Source: CAVYXZ01 sp965223835 (GTDB lineage Bacteria > Chloroflexota > Anaerolineae > Aggregatilineales > Phototrophicaceae). From it: DNA of 64,000 bases. This document shows positions 49,516-58,379 of this stretch, piece by piece (the stretch's first letter is position 1; each line of letters opens with the position of its first letter). The notes under the pieces were generated by a model. The model saw nothing but the letters and a program-made list of their open reading frames with translations. It was not told the origin of the DNA and made no database searches. The stretch lies in contig CBDCXQ010000001.1 of the NCBI GenBank assembly GCA_965223835.1, positions 4,340,001 to 4,404,000 on the forward strand, in the 5' to 3' direction. The translations under genes and the position numbers were made by a program.

Positions 49516-50682
49516 ATGAAAATTACTGATATTGTGTTATTCGAAGTCAAAGCGACGTGGGAAGAACGAGCGCAGCGCACCCGACAGGCCCTGCCCTCCG
49601 ATATTTACACCGATCTGGAACACCCGAATCCACCGAACAAACGCGGCAATGAACTGAAAGGCATCTATGTTGAGGTGCAGACCGATGAGGGCGTCTCTGG
49701 CATCTTCGGGCCAATTGACCCGCGCCAGGCGTATTTGATCGCTACGCAATTGCGACCGATTCTGCTGGGGCGTGATCCGCTGGCAACGGAGTTGTTGTTT
49801 GAACTCATGCTGCGATTAGATCGACATGGACGTTCAGGTATATTCATGACCGCGATCAGCCCCATCGACTGCGCATTGTGGGATTTGAAGGGCAAAGCTT
49901 GGGGCCAGCCGATCTATCGCCTGCTCGGTGGTCCCACTCGCCAGCAAGTCCCGGCCTATGCCAGTATGCTCGGTCATTCAATTGAGCCAGATGCCGCTGC
50001 CCAGGGCGCAGCCGATTTCAAGGTGCAAGGCTATCCCGCACAGAAGTGGTTTTTCCACTATGGGCCGGGGGCCGGGCACGAGGGGCTAGAAAAAAACATC
50101 GCGATGGCGCAAGCCGTGCGTGAAGCGGTTGGTCCGCATTATCCATTGATGTTCGACGCCTTTATGAGTTGGAATGTGCAGTACGCGACGAAGATGGTAC
50201 AGGCGCTGGCACCGCTGAATCCCACCTGGATGGAGGAACCGATTCCGCCGGAACGCGTCAGTGAATTCCGCAAGCTGCGCCAGGCGTCCAGTGTGCCAAT
50301 TGCCACCGGCGAACATGTCTATACTCGCTGGCAAACCAAAGAATTATTGGTCAATGAGGCAGTAGATTTCTTGCAAAACGATCCAGATTGGACCGGCGGC
50401 ATCTCCGAATTGGTCAAGATTTGTGCGCTGGCCTCCGCTTTTGAGGTGCCATTGATCGCGCATGGGCATTCCTTGCTGGCCGCTTTGCACGTCGCCGCAT
50501 CACAGTCACCGGCAACTGTGCCCTGGGTTGAATATCTCGTCTATCACCAACCGGCCAAGCAGCACTTTCACAACCCGGTCTACGAACCCCAAAATGGACA
50601 GGTGACATTGCCGGAGCTACCGGGATTGGGTATCGTGCTGGATGATAGCAAATATGAACGGCGCGAAGAATTAAGATTTTAG
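49516..50682 (+). CDS. Enolase-superfamily (mandelate racemase/rhamnonate dehydratase-like) enzyme
   Basis: A 388-residue MR/MLE-type enzyme. The N-terminal capping domain runs to about 130, then the barrel with ISPIDCALWDLKGKAWGQPIYRLLGG, QKWFFHYGPGAG, LMFDAFMSWNV (Asp metal ligand), TWMEEPIPPERVSEF (Glu), IATGEHVYTRWQTKELL (Glu, His) and LIAHGHSLLAALH. The KWFF and GEH features and the HGH loop resemble acid-sugar dehydratases, closest by eye to the rhamnonate dehydratase group. The product would be a 2-keto-3-deoxy acid, which a DapA/NanA-type aldolase such as the one at 5159 could split. 54 bases after DUF2264, so co-transcribed. Confidence 0.85.
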   Translation: MKITDIVLFEVKATWEERAQRTRQALPSDIYTDLEHPNPPNKRGNELKGIYVEVQTDEGVSGIFGPIDPRQAYLIATQLRPILLGRDPLATELLFELMLRLDRHGRSGIFMTAISPIDCALWDLKGKAWGQPIYRLLGGPTRQQVPAYASMLGHSIEPDAAAQGAADFKVQGYPAQKWFFHYGPGAGHEGLEKNIAMAQAVREAVGPHYPLMFDAFMSWNVQYATKMVQALAPLNPTWMEEPIPPERVSEFRKLRQASSVPIATGEHVYTRWQTKELLVNEAVDFLQNDPDWTGGISELVKICALASAFEVPLIAHGHSLLAALHVAASQSPATVPWVEYLVYHQPAKQHFHNPVYEPQNGQVTLPELPGLGIVLDDSKYERREELRF

Positions 50683-50807
50683 GTGCAGTTTTGCATCCGG
50701 CAACATGCCATGGTGAGTAACTTCATTTTTGCCGCTCACTTTGTACAGGAAGGACGGGAAAAATACCGGACACAAGCGCCAGCCGTTGTGCCCGGCATCG
50801 CAAACGT

Positions 50808-51194
50808 CTATGTGAGGACCAGGCGCAGCAGAATCTGATGCGCAATGATGACAGCGATTTCAATGCCGATCGTCCAGGCGAAGATACGATACGAACGGCG
50901 CTTGCCCCGGTTCCTGAAGTGGAATTCCATACCACCCACCGCGACCGCCAGCAATCCCAGCCCGGCCAGCATGGTGGAGACATTACGCGCAGTTGAGACC
51001 ATCCCCCGCGCCTGTACCACGTTCACATCAGGGGCCTGCGCAATGGTCAACGCCACGACCAGGCGCGAAATATCAGGCATCGCAATAAAAGCCAACAGCC
51101 CCAGGACGATTGTCACGGCATAGAGGACGGTGGTGATTACCCAGTCCTGGATTTTTTTTCGATCTATTGATGAATTCTGTGTAGATGCGTCCAT
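50808..51194 (-). CDS. Small membrane protein, paralogue A
   Basis: A 128-residue protein with three hydrophobic segments (about 18-40, 75-92 and 106-127). The conserved-looking motif GLLAVAVGGMEFHFRNRGKRRSYRIFAWTIGIEI is shared with the next gene. No known domain. It is separated from its paralogue by 48 bases on the same strand, so they are probably co-transcribed and may form a complex. Function unknown. Confidence 0.75.
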   Translation of the reverse strand: MDASTQNSSIDRKKIQDWVITTVLYAVTIVLGLLAFIAMPDISRLVVALTIAQAPDVNVVQARGMVSTARNVSTMLAGLGLLAVAVGGMEFHFRNRGKRRSYRIFAWTIGIEIAVIIAHQILLRLVLT

Positions 51195-51242
51195 TGAATT
51201 ATCCTTACAACAAAAGTATCGCGTGTACTGCCCGGCAGGTTG

Positions 51243-51635
51243 TTAACCATTTTGCAGCAGCAGGCTCACAATCAGGATGAGCGCTTCAATGCCGATGGTC
51301 CAGGCCAGGATGCGGTACGACTTGCGCCGCCCGATGTTTTTGGGTTTGAAGTGAAATTCCATGCCGAAGATCGCGACGCTGATCCACAACGGAATGCCGA
51401 TAAACAGGATGATATATTGCAGGATGCGCTCCAGCCCGCTGCCGGTGGTAATACCCATTGTCTGGTTTTCAACCGCCTGCAAGACGAATATGCGGGCCTG
51501 GATGTAAACTGCGTCCTGAAGATTCAATACCGCCAACAATCCCAGCGCTACCGACCCCAACCACAGCACCGCCGTTAATGCCTGAATACCAACTTTTTTA
51601 ATTTTCGCAGTTGCATCTGGTTGGGAAGAGTCCAT
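51243..51635 (-). CDS. Small membrane protein, paralogue B
   Basis: A 130-residue protein with hydrophobic segments at about 17-40, 70-92 and 108-127. It shares ISVAIFGMEFHFKPKNIG and RRKSYRILAWTIGIEALIL with paralogue A, the shared core being GMEFHF-x(6)-RRxSYRIxAWTIGIE. Tandem duplication followed by divergence in the N-terminal half explains the pair. Its role is unknown; a small accessory subunit of a membrane complex is one possibility. Confidence 0.75.
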   Translation of the reverse strand: MDSSQPDATAKIKKVGIQALTAVLWLGSVALGLLAVLNLQDAVYIQARIFVLQAVENQTMGITTGSGLERILQYIILFIGIPLWISVAIFGMEFHFKPKNIGRRKSYRILAWTIGIEALILIVSLLLQNG

Positions 51636-51821
51636 AAAGGTCCCTCAACGCTCATTTGCCACCTGTATTGTAAATGTAATGCGCCCAGATGTTTAGTGCC
51701 ACCTAATGGGATTCCCTTTTCACTTATCACAGCATAGTTTATTTCTATATCGACGGGAGGGGCAATAGTTTACCCCTATACTTGCAATTACAATGCACAC
51801 TGCACCAGGTTCCATCGTGTC

Positions 51822-52568
51822 TTACGTATCGCCGCCTATTTTGTTCATTTTTTTGCGAATGCGTTCCTGGTCGGCGTGACTGTAAGTTTCAAAACGGGCT
51901 GGTGCAATGGTTTGATCTACAAACAAGTGCCAGCGCCGACTCGTTAGTGAGTGCTGATAAACCTGATCAAAATCGAACATAAGCTGAGCTTCTCCAACCA
52001 ACGGCAGCGGAATAGTTGGAATCGGCTCATCAACCCGGAATCCATAAACAAGTGAGCTGCCCTGTCTGAAGTTCGAGCGCGGATTATAAACGATGATCGT
52101 ATATGGGGATGAATGCGGTTCGCCGGGGTAGATAGGCATTGCGATAAATGAAGATCTTGATTCGTGCAGAAAATCAACCTCAACCAATGGTACACCACCG
52201 CGCAAAGTATTCAAACGGCGTTCGGTATAGGTTTTATGATTCACACGCCCTAGCGTGTTTGACGGTGACAACAATTCAATTCGGGTGACGATGTGCCCCG
52301 GTCCGTATTGATTAACCAGACGACGAATTACAACCGCGTGTAGGCGTTCATCCGGGTCCAGATCGAGGCCCTCATCAATACCACGTACCTGCAATGAGGC
52401 TTCATTGTGAGCCACATAATCAGGTGGCAGAGCATCGTTCAAAGCATCAGCGATGTGAACAATGAAGGTTGCGTGAAAAGACGAAAAGATAGCTGGATAC
52501 ATGTTACTTTCTGGTGTCTGTAATCGACTGTTGAGATGCGGATTAACACCTCGGTATAAATTATGCAT
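51822..52568 (-). CDS. DUF4058-family protein
   Basis: A 248-residue protein like DUF4058 (PF13267): N-terminal YRGVNPHLNSRLQTPE, HATFIVHIADALNDALPPDYVAHNE, then IVTRIELLSPSNTLGRVNHKTYTERRLNTLRGGVPLVEVDFLH, YTIIVYNPRSN, and VYGFRVDEPIPTIPLPLVGEAQLMFDFDQVYQ, a family pattern. Members are common in Chloroflexota, cyanobacteria and Planctomycetes and resemble a PD-(D/E)xK fold by the E-L/V-L-SP-N and VEVD strands, though activity is untested. It stands alone, divergent from the TetR gene. Confidence 0.78.
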   Translation of the reverse strand: MHNLYRGVNPHLNSRLQTPESNMYPAIFSSFHATFIVHIADALNDALPPDYVAHNEASLQVRGIDEGLDLDPDERLHAVVIRRLVNQYGPGHIVTRIELLSPSNTLGRVNHKTYTERRLNTLRGGVPLVEVDFLHESRSSFIAMPIYPGEPHSSPYTIIVYNPRSNFRQGSSLVYGFRVDEPIPTIPLPLVGEAQLMFDFDQVYQHSLTSRRWHLFVDQTIAPARFETYSHADQERIRKKMNKIGGDT

Positions 52569-52676
52569 GACCTAATATGTCTCACATCACATGCTATCGA
52601 ATTATTATACCAACACGCGCTACCCCCCAATTATTAGGGGGTGAGATTGACCCACATCATGTATTTCAGTACCATA

Positions 52677-52700
52677 TGACCATATTTGCTATTTTGGTCA
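52677..52700. promoter_or_regulatory. Candidate TetR operator
   Basis: TGACCA (52677-52682) and TGGTCA (52695-52700) form an inverted repeat of 24 bases in total, ending 18 bases before the TetR ATG. TetR-type regulators often bind such sites over their own promoter. A CCCCC/GGGGG hairpin lies at 52622-52642 just upstream. Confidence 0.35.
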
Positions 52701-52718
52701 AAAAGTCATGGAGGGTCT

Positions 52719-53429
52719 ATGAGCGAAAACAATGACAAGTCGGCAAATGACGAACGCGCCATCCGCATTCTGGAAGCAGCTGCCGACCTGATTTCGCATT
52801 ATGGTTATGACAAAACCACTGTCAGCGATATTGCACAGGCCGCCGGCGTCTCCAAAGGGGCGATCTACCTGCACTGGCGGAGCAAGGAGGATCTGTTCGA
52901 AGCGCTCTATGCCTATGAAGCGCAGCGTTATGTCGATGATTGGGCAGAGATTTTCGAAAAGGAAGTCGGCGACTGGAGCTTCGTCCGCATGTTCCAGGTA
53001 ACGTTCGCCCTGCTGCAACAACACCCCTTCATGCTGGCAATGATGACTCGCGACCAGCGCGTGCTGGGGAATTTTTTACGCCGTCGCCCGGACTTGATGC
53101 AGCAGAAAGGCACTAACAATGCCGAGCTGTACCGTCAGTTCCAACAAGTCGGTGCGGCGCGGGATGACATCGAACCAGAGGTAATTGCTTTCTTGTTGAA
53201 CGCCTTCAGCTATGGTCTGCTCAACGCCCACGAATTTGCTGCGCCAGAGGATATACCGTCATTCGAGGCAATTACCGATGGCATGGGCAAAGTATTGGAC
53301 CGGGGATTGGAACCGGAAGGGGGCGGCAATCGCCAGGCCGCCCGCGAAATCGTCTCTAAAATGGTTGAAGTAATACAAACGCAATCGTATGCAAAACCAG
53401 CCGCCAACCAGAAAGCAACGGATCGTTGA
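52719..53429 (+). CDS. TetR/AcrR-family transcriptional regulator
   Basis: A 236-residue repressor-type protein. The N-terminal helix-turn-helix (about 15-65) reads AIRILEAAADLISHYGYDKTTVSDIAQAAGVSKGAIYLHWRSKEDLFEALY, the TetR signature. The remainder is an effector domain of about 170 residues without recognisable detail. The ATG at 52719 follows GGAGGG by six bases; the ORF start at 52686 has no site. It is 9 bases before the SDR gene and heads an operon with an SDR and an ABC exporter, probably its targets. Confidence 0.93.
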   Translation: MSENNDKSANDERAIRILEAAADLISHYGYDKTTVSDIAQAAGVSKGAIYLHWRSKEDLFEALYAYEAQRYVDDWAEIFEKEVGDWSFVRMFQVTFALLQQHPFMLAMMTRDQRVLGNFLRRRPDLMQQKGTNNAELYRQFQQVGAARDDIEPEVIAFLLNAFSYGLLNAHEFAAPEDIPSFEAITDGMGKVLDRGLEPEGGGNRQAAREIVSKMVEVIQTQSYAKPAANQKATDR

Positions 53430-53438
53430 GGAAATAGA

Positions 53439-54320
53439 ATGGATGTCAAAACAATCATTGTAACGGGCGCCAATTCAGGCATCGGTTATCAAACCTCGCT
53501 GGGGTTAGCCCAGGCAGGCCATACCGTCGTCATGTTTTGTCGTAACCAATCGCGGGGCGCAACGGCTCAGCGACAAATCATCGCCGCAACGGGCAATCAG
53601 AACGTCGACTTAATCGTTGTTGATTTATCATCACAGCAATCAATTCGGGCTGGCGTGGCTGAATTTCTGGCCCGCTATATCACGTTGGATGTTCTCATCA
53701 ACAACGCGGCCAACTTCGACATCACCCAGCCCGAACCCATCCTGACCGACGACGGCATCGAAACGATCTTCGCCACGAATCATCTGGGACCATTTTTGCT
53801 GACCCACTTGCTACTACCGCTGCTGCAAGCCAGCGCGCCCGCCCGCGTGATTAACATCGCTTCGAAGGGTTTGTTGGCGCATCCACTCCTCAATATTGAG
53901 TTCGATAATCTCAACGGACAGCGAAAGTTTAGCGCTCAACACGCCTATTATCACAGTAAGCTGGCGCAAATCATGTTCACCTATGATCTGGCCGACCGAC
54001 TGGCGAACACCGCTGTGGCGGTCAATTGCATTCGAGTACCCGCAGTTCGATTGGATAATGGGCGTTATGATCATGTACCCGCTGTTCTGCGGACTCTTTA
54101 TCAATTTAAAATGCGTTTTGCACAGTCCCCGGTGGCGTTGGCCGAGACCTATATCCGGCTGGCTACCGCACCTGAATTCGCGACATCGACCGGGCAATAT
54201 GTTGATGAGAACTGCCGAAGCGTCAAATCATCGAAGCCCACCTATGACCGTGAAATATGGCAACGTTTATGGACTGTCAGCAAAACATTGACCGGGCTGC
54301 GAACCGCAATTCACACCTGA
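53439..54320 (+). CDS. SDR-family oxidoreductase (retinol-dehydrogenase-like)
   Basis: A 293-residue short-chain dehydrogenase. Motifs: TGANSGIGYQTSLGLAQAGHTVVMFCRN (Rossmann, GxxxGIG), LDVLINNAAN, ATNHLGPFLLTHLLL, INIASKG and the catalytic HAYYHSKLAQ. The pattern resembles RDH/WWOX-like NADP enzymes. Between the TetR and the ABC genes; the C-terminus overhangs into the spacer before the ABC ATPase start (36 bases). Role in export or stress is only suggested by the context. Confidence 0.9.
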   Translation: MDVKTIIVTGANSGIGYQTSLGLAQAGHTVVMFCRNQSRGATAQRQIIAATGNQNVDLIVVDLSSQQSIRAGVAEFLARYITLDVLINNAANFDITQPEPILTDDGIETIFATNHLGPFLLTHLLLPLLQASAPARVINIASKGLLAHPLLNIEFDNLNGQRKFSAQHAYYHSKLAQIMFTYDLADRLANTAVAVNCIRVPAVRLDNGRYDHVPAVLRTLYQFKMRFAQSPVALAETYIRLATAPEFATSTGQYVDENCRSVKSSKPTYDREIWQRLWTVSKTLTGLRTAIHT

Positions 54321-54355
54321 AAACAACCAGCAGGCAAAAGAAAGGGGCTATTGAC

Positions 54356-55219
54356 ATGATTTCAGTCAAGAATTTAACGTACACCTATCCGGGCGGAACG
54401 ACACCGGCGGTTACCGACATCAGTTTTGAAATCGCCGAGCGCGAGATCTTCGGATTTCTGGGGCCGAGCGGCGCGGGCAAAAGCACCACCCAGAAAATCC
54501 TGATTGGCCTGCTCAAGAACTACCAGGGTCACATCAGCATCATGGGTCAGGAACTCAGCACCTGGGGGCCGGACTACTATGAACACATTGGGGTATCGTT
54601 CGAACTGCCAAACCACTATCTCAAGCTCACAGCGCTGGAAAACCTGAAGTACTTCCAATCGCTCTATAGCGGCGCAACCCAGGACCCAATGGAACTGCTG
54701 GAACGGGTTGGGCTGCATGAAGATGCCGATAAGAAAGTCGCTGAGTATAGCAAAGGCATGAAGATTCGCCTGAATGTGGCTCGCAGCTTCATTAATCAAC
54801 CGAAACTGCTGTTCCTAGACGAACCGACCAGTGGCCTGGATCCGGTGAATGCTCGTAACATCAAAAATCTGGTTCTGGATTTGCGTGCGCAGGGCACCAC
54901 TGTTTTCGTCACCACCCACGACATGAAAGTGGCCGATGAATTGTGCGATCGCGTGGCCTTTCTCACCGCTGGTCGCATCAGCGTGATTGACGCCCCAACC
55001 GTGCTCAAAAAACGTTATGGCAAGCGCAACGTGCAGGTCGAATATCTGAATGGCAGTCAAGCCATTGCTCATGAGGAATTTCCATTGGATGGCTTGGGCG
55101 AGAACGCGGCATTCTTCAATCTTTTGAAATCGGCCTCACGCCTGGAAACGATTCATACCCAGGAGACTACTCTCGAAAACATCTTCATCGAGGTGACGGG
55201 AGAGGAGTTAACCGCATGA
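54356..55219 (+). CDS. ABC transporter ATP-binding protein
   Basis: A 287-residue ABC ATPase of the drug/lipid exporter (CcmA-like) group. Walker A GFLGPSGAGKSTT, the signature EYSKGMKIRLNVAR in place of LSGGQ, Walker B LLFLDEPTSGLDP and the switch His in VFVTTHDMKVAD are all present, and the C-terminal tail IFIEVTGEELTA is usual. Start set at the ATG after AAAGGGG (54356); the ORF runs further upstream through the SDR tail. It overlaps the first permease gene by four bases. Confidence 0.93.
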   Translation: MISVKNLTYTYPGGTTPAVTDISFEIAEREIFGFLGPSGAGKSTTQKILIGLLKNYQGHISIMGQELSTWGPDYYEHIGVSFELPNHYLKLTALENLKYFQSLYSGATQDPMELLERVGLHEDADKKVAEYSKGMKIRLNVARSFINQPKLLFLDEPTSGLDPVNARNIKNLVLDLRAQGTTVFVTTHDMKVADELCDRVAFLTAGRISVIDAPTVLKKRYGKRNVQVEYLNGSQAIAHEEFPLDGLGENAAFFNLLKSASRLETIHTQETTLENIFIEVTGEELTA

Positions 55220-55944
55220 CGCGCCTGCTGTCTGCAATCAAAATGGACGTCACTATTCAAGTGCGCAACAAATTGTATATCATCGGAATCATCGTTGGGC
55301 TGCTGGTGGCCGGGGCACTCGCCCTGTTGTTCACGGCTGACCAATTGTATCTGGGCGTACCGACTCTCATGTTGCTGGTGGCCGGCGGATCGACTCTACT
55401 TTACGTCGCCGGCTTGATTACGTTCGAGCGCGATGAAGGCACGCTGAATGCCGTCATCGTCTCACCGCTGCGTACCACCGAGTATCTCTGGTCCAAAGTG
55501 CTCACCTTGACGGCACTGGCAACGCTGGAAGCCATCATCATGATTGGCGGTGCGACCCTGATCTTAAGCCGTGATGGCGGAACCGTACCGGTGCCCAATA
55601 TCCCGATTATCCTGATCGCCATCATCAGCATGGGGGTGATTTTTACGCTATTGGGGATCGGGCTGATCGTGCGCTATGATAAGATTACCGATTTTCTGAT
55701 GCCGATGGCCGCGATTGCATCCATCCTGCAACTGCCGTTCCTGCATTTTATGGGTGTGGTGGAAAGCGAGCTTTTTCTGCTCATTCCGTCAAGCGCCGGG
55801 ACGCTGTTGGTTCGCGGAGCCTATGTTCCGCTGACGACAATGGAATGGGTGTACGCCATCGGCTACACGGCAATCCAGATCGTTGTGCTGGGGGTCTGGG
55901 CCTATCGCGCGTTTAATACGCATGTCATCATGAAGGTAGGGTAA
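55216..55944 (+). CDS. ABC-2-type exporter membrane subunit 1
   Basis: A 242-residue integral membrane protein with about six hydrophobic segments, starting with the cytoplasmic MTRLLSAIKMDVTIQVRNKLY. The loop LITFERDEGTLNAVIVSPLRTTEYLWSKVLTL is typical of ABC-2 subunits (coupling helix). It overlaps the ATPase gene and ends five bases before the second subunit. Substrate unknown. Confidence 0.85.
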   Translation: MTRLLSAIKMDVTIQVRNKLYIIGIIVGLLVAGALALLFTADQLYLGVPTLMLLVAGGSTLLYVAGLITFERDEGTLNAVIVSPLRTTEYLWSKVLTLTALATLEAIIMIGGATLILSRDGGTVPVPNIPIILIAIISMGVIFTLLGIGLIVRYDKITDFLMPMAAIASILQLPFLHFMGVVESELFLLIPSSAGTLLVRGAYVPLTTMEWVYAIGYTAIQIVVLGVWAYRAFNTHVIMKVG

Positions 55945-55948
55945 CATC

Positions 55949-56713
55949 ATGCAAATGACCGAACTGGTCCGCAAACTCGGACCCAACGATGCCCGCTTGT
56001 TCCGGCGCGACAGCTTTTTGATTTTCATGGCAGGTTACGCCGTCATAATCGCGCTGGTCTTGCGCTTCGGCCTGCCCTGGCTGAGCAATTATCTGACGGA
56101 TAACAACGTCCTGAACAGTGAAACCTTCATCGCCAGCTTAAGCGAACTTTATCCCATGTTCATCACTTACATGGGCATCTTTACGCTGGGTGGCGTGATG
56201 GTGGGCACGATCTTTGGGTTTCTGCTTCTGGACGAACGCGATGACAACACGATCAAGGCGATGCTGGTCACACCGATTCCCGTCAGTCACTACGCGGTCT
56301 ATCGGGTGGCTTTACCAACGGTGATCTCCGCCTTTGCCATCATTATGACCTTACTGGTCATTAACCAGGCACTGCTACCCATCTGGGAGTTGGTGCTGGT
56401 CGCCGGGTGTGGATCGCTGGCGGCGCCGATAATTGCGCTGTTTTATGCGACGTTCGCCGCCAATAAGGTCGAGGGATTCGCGTTTGCTAAATTCGTTGGG
56501 CTGGGGGGCTTCCTGATTATCCTGGCCTGGTTTGTACCCGAGCCATTCCAGTTCTTGTTTGGTCTGTTCCCGCCGTTCTGGACCAGCAAAGCTTACTGGT
56601 TGGCGCTGGACGGCAATGGCCTGTGGATCGTCGCGCTAATGATCGGGATTATTGCCCAGCTCGGCGCGATCTACTGGCTGGTGCAGCGTTTCATCAAAGT
56701 TGCCTATCGGTGA
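55949..56713 (+). CDS. ABC-2-type exporter membrane subunit 2
   Basis: A 254-residue membrane protein with about six hydrophobic segments. The segment FGFLLLDERDDNTIKAMLVTPIPVSHYAVYRVALPTVISAF is the family coupling-helix region, here paired with the same feature in subunit 1. It ends the TetR-SDR-ABC operon. Downstream a 9-bp hairpin (56720-56747) may close the transcript. Confidence 0.85.
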   Translation: MQMTELVRKLGPNDARLFRRDSFLIFMAGYAVIIALVLRFGLPWLSNYLTDNNVLNSETFIASLSELYPMFITYMGIFTLGGVMVGTIFGFLLLDERDDNTIKAMLVTPIPVSHYAVYRVALPTVISAFAIIMTLLVINQALLPIWELVLVAGCGSLAAPIIALFYATFAANKVEGFAFAKFVGLGGFLIILAWFVPEPFQFLFGLFPPFWTSKAYWLALDGNGLWIVALMIGIIAQLGAIYWLVQRFIKVAYR

Positions 56714-56719
56714 AAAAGC

Positions 56720-56747
56720 GGTAGGTCGACACATTGATCGGCCTACC
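56720..56747. terminator. Hairpin after the ABC exporter operon
   Basis: GGTAGGTCG (56720-56728) pairs with CGGCCTACC (56739-56747), one G-U, loop ten bases. On the plus strand no T-tract follows; on the minus strand the hairpin is followed by gcTTTTTC, so its efficient direction may be the reverse. Confidence 0.4.
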
Positions 56748-56841
56748 TGCTCTAAAATTGAGTTAGCAATAACCATTACCAATAATTAACAATTCGCGCT
56801 AAAATATGTTCTCCATACAATAGATTGTTTAGGAGAATATG

Positions 56842-57144
56842 ATGATCCTCTTACGCACCATTTTTCACGCCAAAGTTGGTAAAGCTGCTGATGTTGTCGC
56901 TCACTTTAAATCGATGGCAGATAACATGCCGCCGGAGCAGACGACAGCCTTGCAACCCCGCATGCTGACGGACATCAGCGGACGCTTTGACACGATTGTT
57001 CTCGAAACCACTCATGAAAGTCTGGCAGCATTGGAGCAATTCCGGGCGGCGGTCCTCAACCAGCCGCGTGACGAGAACAACCCGTCACCGATGGAAGACT
57101 TAATTGTTGAGGGCTACAACGAATACTGGACGATTGAACCATAA
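56842..57144 (+). CDS. Small dimeric alpha/beta-barrel (NIPSNAP/ABM-like) protein
   Basis: A 100-residue protein (start at the second ATG, six bases after AGGAG). It has the strand-helix layout of dimeric alpha/beta-barrel proteins: ILLRTIFHAKVGKAADVVAHFKSMADN, then RMLTDISGRFDTIVLETTHESLAALEQFRAAVLN and EGYNEYWTIEP. No catalytic residues are apparent. It stands alone behind the exporter operon and ends at an intrinsic terminator. Confidence 0.65.
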   Translation: MILLRTIFHAKVGKAADVVAHFKSMADNMPPEQTTALQPRMLTDISGRFDTIVLETTHESLAALEQFRAAVLNQPRDENNPSPMEDLIVEGYNEYWTIEP

Positions 57145-57156
57145 ATCTAACGAGAA

Positions 57157-57183
57157 AGAGCCGACGTCATGGTCGGCTTTTTC
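57157..57183 (+). terminator. Intrinsic terminator after 56842-57144
   Basis: AGCCGAC (57159-57165) and GTCGGCT (57172-57178) pair around a six-base loop, followed by TTTTT (57178-57182). It ends the small plus-strand gene and faces the minus-strand sqdX stop 30 bases downstream, so it may work for both directions. Confidence 0.7.
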
Positions 57184-57211
57184 AAGGTATTTTGAACCAG
57201 CTATTCGGTGC

Positions 57212-58366
57212 TTAATTTAGCCGCGCTTGTTGTTCGCGGTAATCGCGAATGATGGCCTCATAGGTGCGCAGTAGTTCGTTGTTGACCTCTTCCCAGGAGA
57301 GTTGGCACATCGCATCCCGTGCGGCCTGGGCCATTGCCCGGCGTTTATCCGGGTTGTCAACCAGCGCTTGTACCTGAGCGATCATCGCGGCTTCATCGTC
57401 CACATCAAACATGTAGCCATTTACGCCCTGGTCAATCAACTCCGGCACACCACCGACACGACTGCTAACCACCGCCAGCCCCGACGCCATAGCTTCTGCC
57501 GCCACCAGCCCAAAGGTCTCAATGGTTGAGGAAGGGAACAAGAAAATATCGGCAGAAGCATAGGCCTGGCTCAGTTCCACACCCGACTTGTACCCGGTAA
57601 ACGTGACGGAGCAACCGGCGAAGGCCTTTTCCAACGCTTCTCGATAGGGGCCATCACCCACAATAGCCAGATGGGCATCGGGCACCGCATCCAGCACCGG
57701 ACGAATCCGCTCAACCTGTTTTTCCGGGGCTAGCCGACCCAATGATAGCAAGATCGTTTTTTCAGGATGACCACCACTCAGTTCATAACGCATCGCTTCA
57801 TCGGCATAGGTTGGTGAAAAACGTTCAACATCAACACCGCGCCGCCACAGGCCCACCTCGCCAAAACCGCGATCCATCAGTTCAGAGACGATCCGTTTAG
57901 ATGGCGCGAGGCAATAATTGGCCTGACTGTAAATATAGCGATGAATATGCCATAAGGGTTCTTGCATGATCCCCAGGCCATAAAAATTTGCCATCTCCAT
58001 AACGTGCGCCTGGAAAGACGCCACCAGCGGTTTATGCAAATTCTTAGCAAACCAGATGCCTTTTAAACCGGTTAATACCGGGTTCATGACGTGAATGATG
58101 TCCGGGTTAAATTCCTCCAACAACTGAAATGAACGACTGCCGGGAACGCTCATGGTCACTTCAGGATAGAGGGGAAAGGGCACGCCGGGAACCGATACGA
58201 CCGGGAATCCCGCATATTCGTCCGGGTGTTCACCGGGCGCGAAAATAATCGCATCGGCCCCCACTTTGCGCAAATGGTCCAGCAAGATGCACGTCACGGT
58301 CACAATGCCATCAACCTTGGGCAAAAAAGTCTCAGTGAAGATCGCCAGCCTTAATTGATCAGCCAT
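57212..58366 (-). CDS. sqdX: UDP-sulfoquinovose:diacylglycerol sulfoquinovosyltransferase
   Basis: A 384-residue GT4 glycosyltransferase matching SqdX, which transfers sulfoquinovose to diacylglycerol. Strong marks are LAIFTETFLPKVDGIVTVTCILLDHL, VPGVPFPLYPEV, FNPDIIHVMNPVLTGLKGI, VASFQAHVMEMANFYGLG, GLWRRGVDVERFSP, LLSLGRLAPEKQVERIRPVLDAVPDAHLAIVGDGPYR and ASADIFLFPSSTIETFGLVAAEAMASGLAVV. It is the last gene of the sqdB-plsY-sqdX set, 13 bases after plsY. Another GT4 specificity such as mannosyltransferase is conceivable, but the sqdB neighbour makes SqdX by far the best call. Confidence 0.9.
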   Translation of the reverse strand: MADQLRLAIFTETFLPKVDGIVTVTCILLDHLRKVGADAIIFAPGEHPDEYAGFPVVSVPGVPFPLYPEVTMSVPGSRSFQLLEEFNPDIIHVMNPVLTGLKGIWFAKNLHKPLVASFQAHVMEMANFYGLGIMQEPLWHIHRYIYSQANYCLAPSKRIVSELMDRGFGEVGLWRRGVDVERFSPTYADEAMRYELSGGHPEKTILLSLGRLAPEKQVERIRPVLDAVPDAHLAIVGDGPYREALEKAFAGCSVTFTGYKSGVELSQAYASADIFLFPSSTIETFGLVAAEAMASGLAVVSSRVGGVPELIDQGVNGYMFDVDDEAAMIAQVQALVDNPDKRRAMAQAARDAMCQLSWEEVNNELLRTYEAIIRDYREQQARLN

Positions 58367-58379
58367 AGCTCAGAACCCC

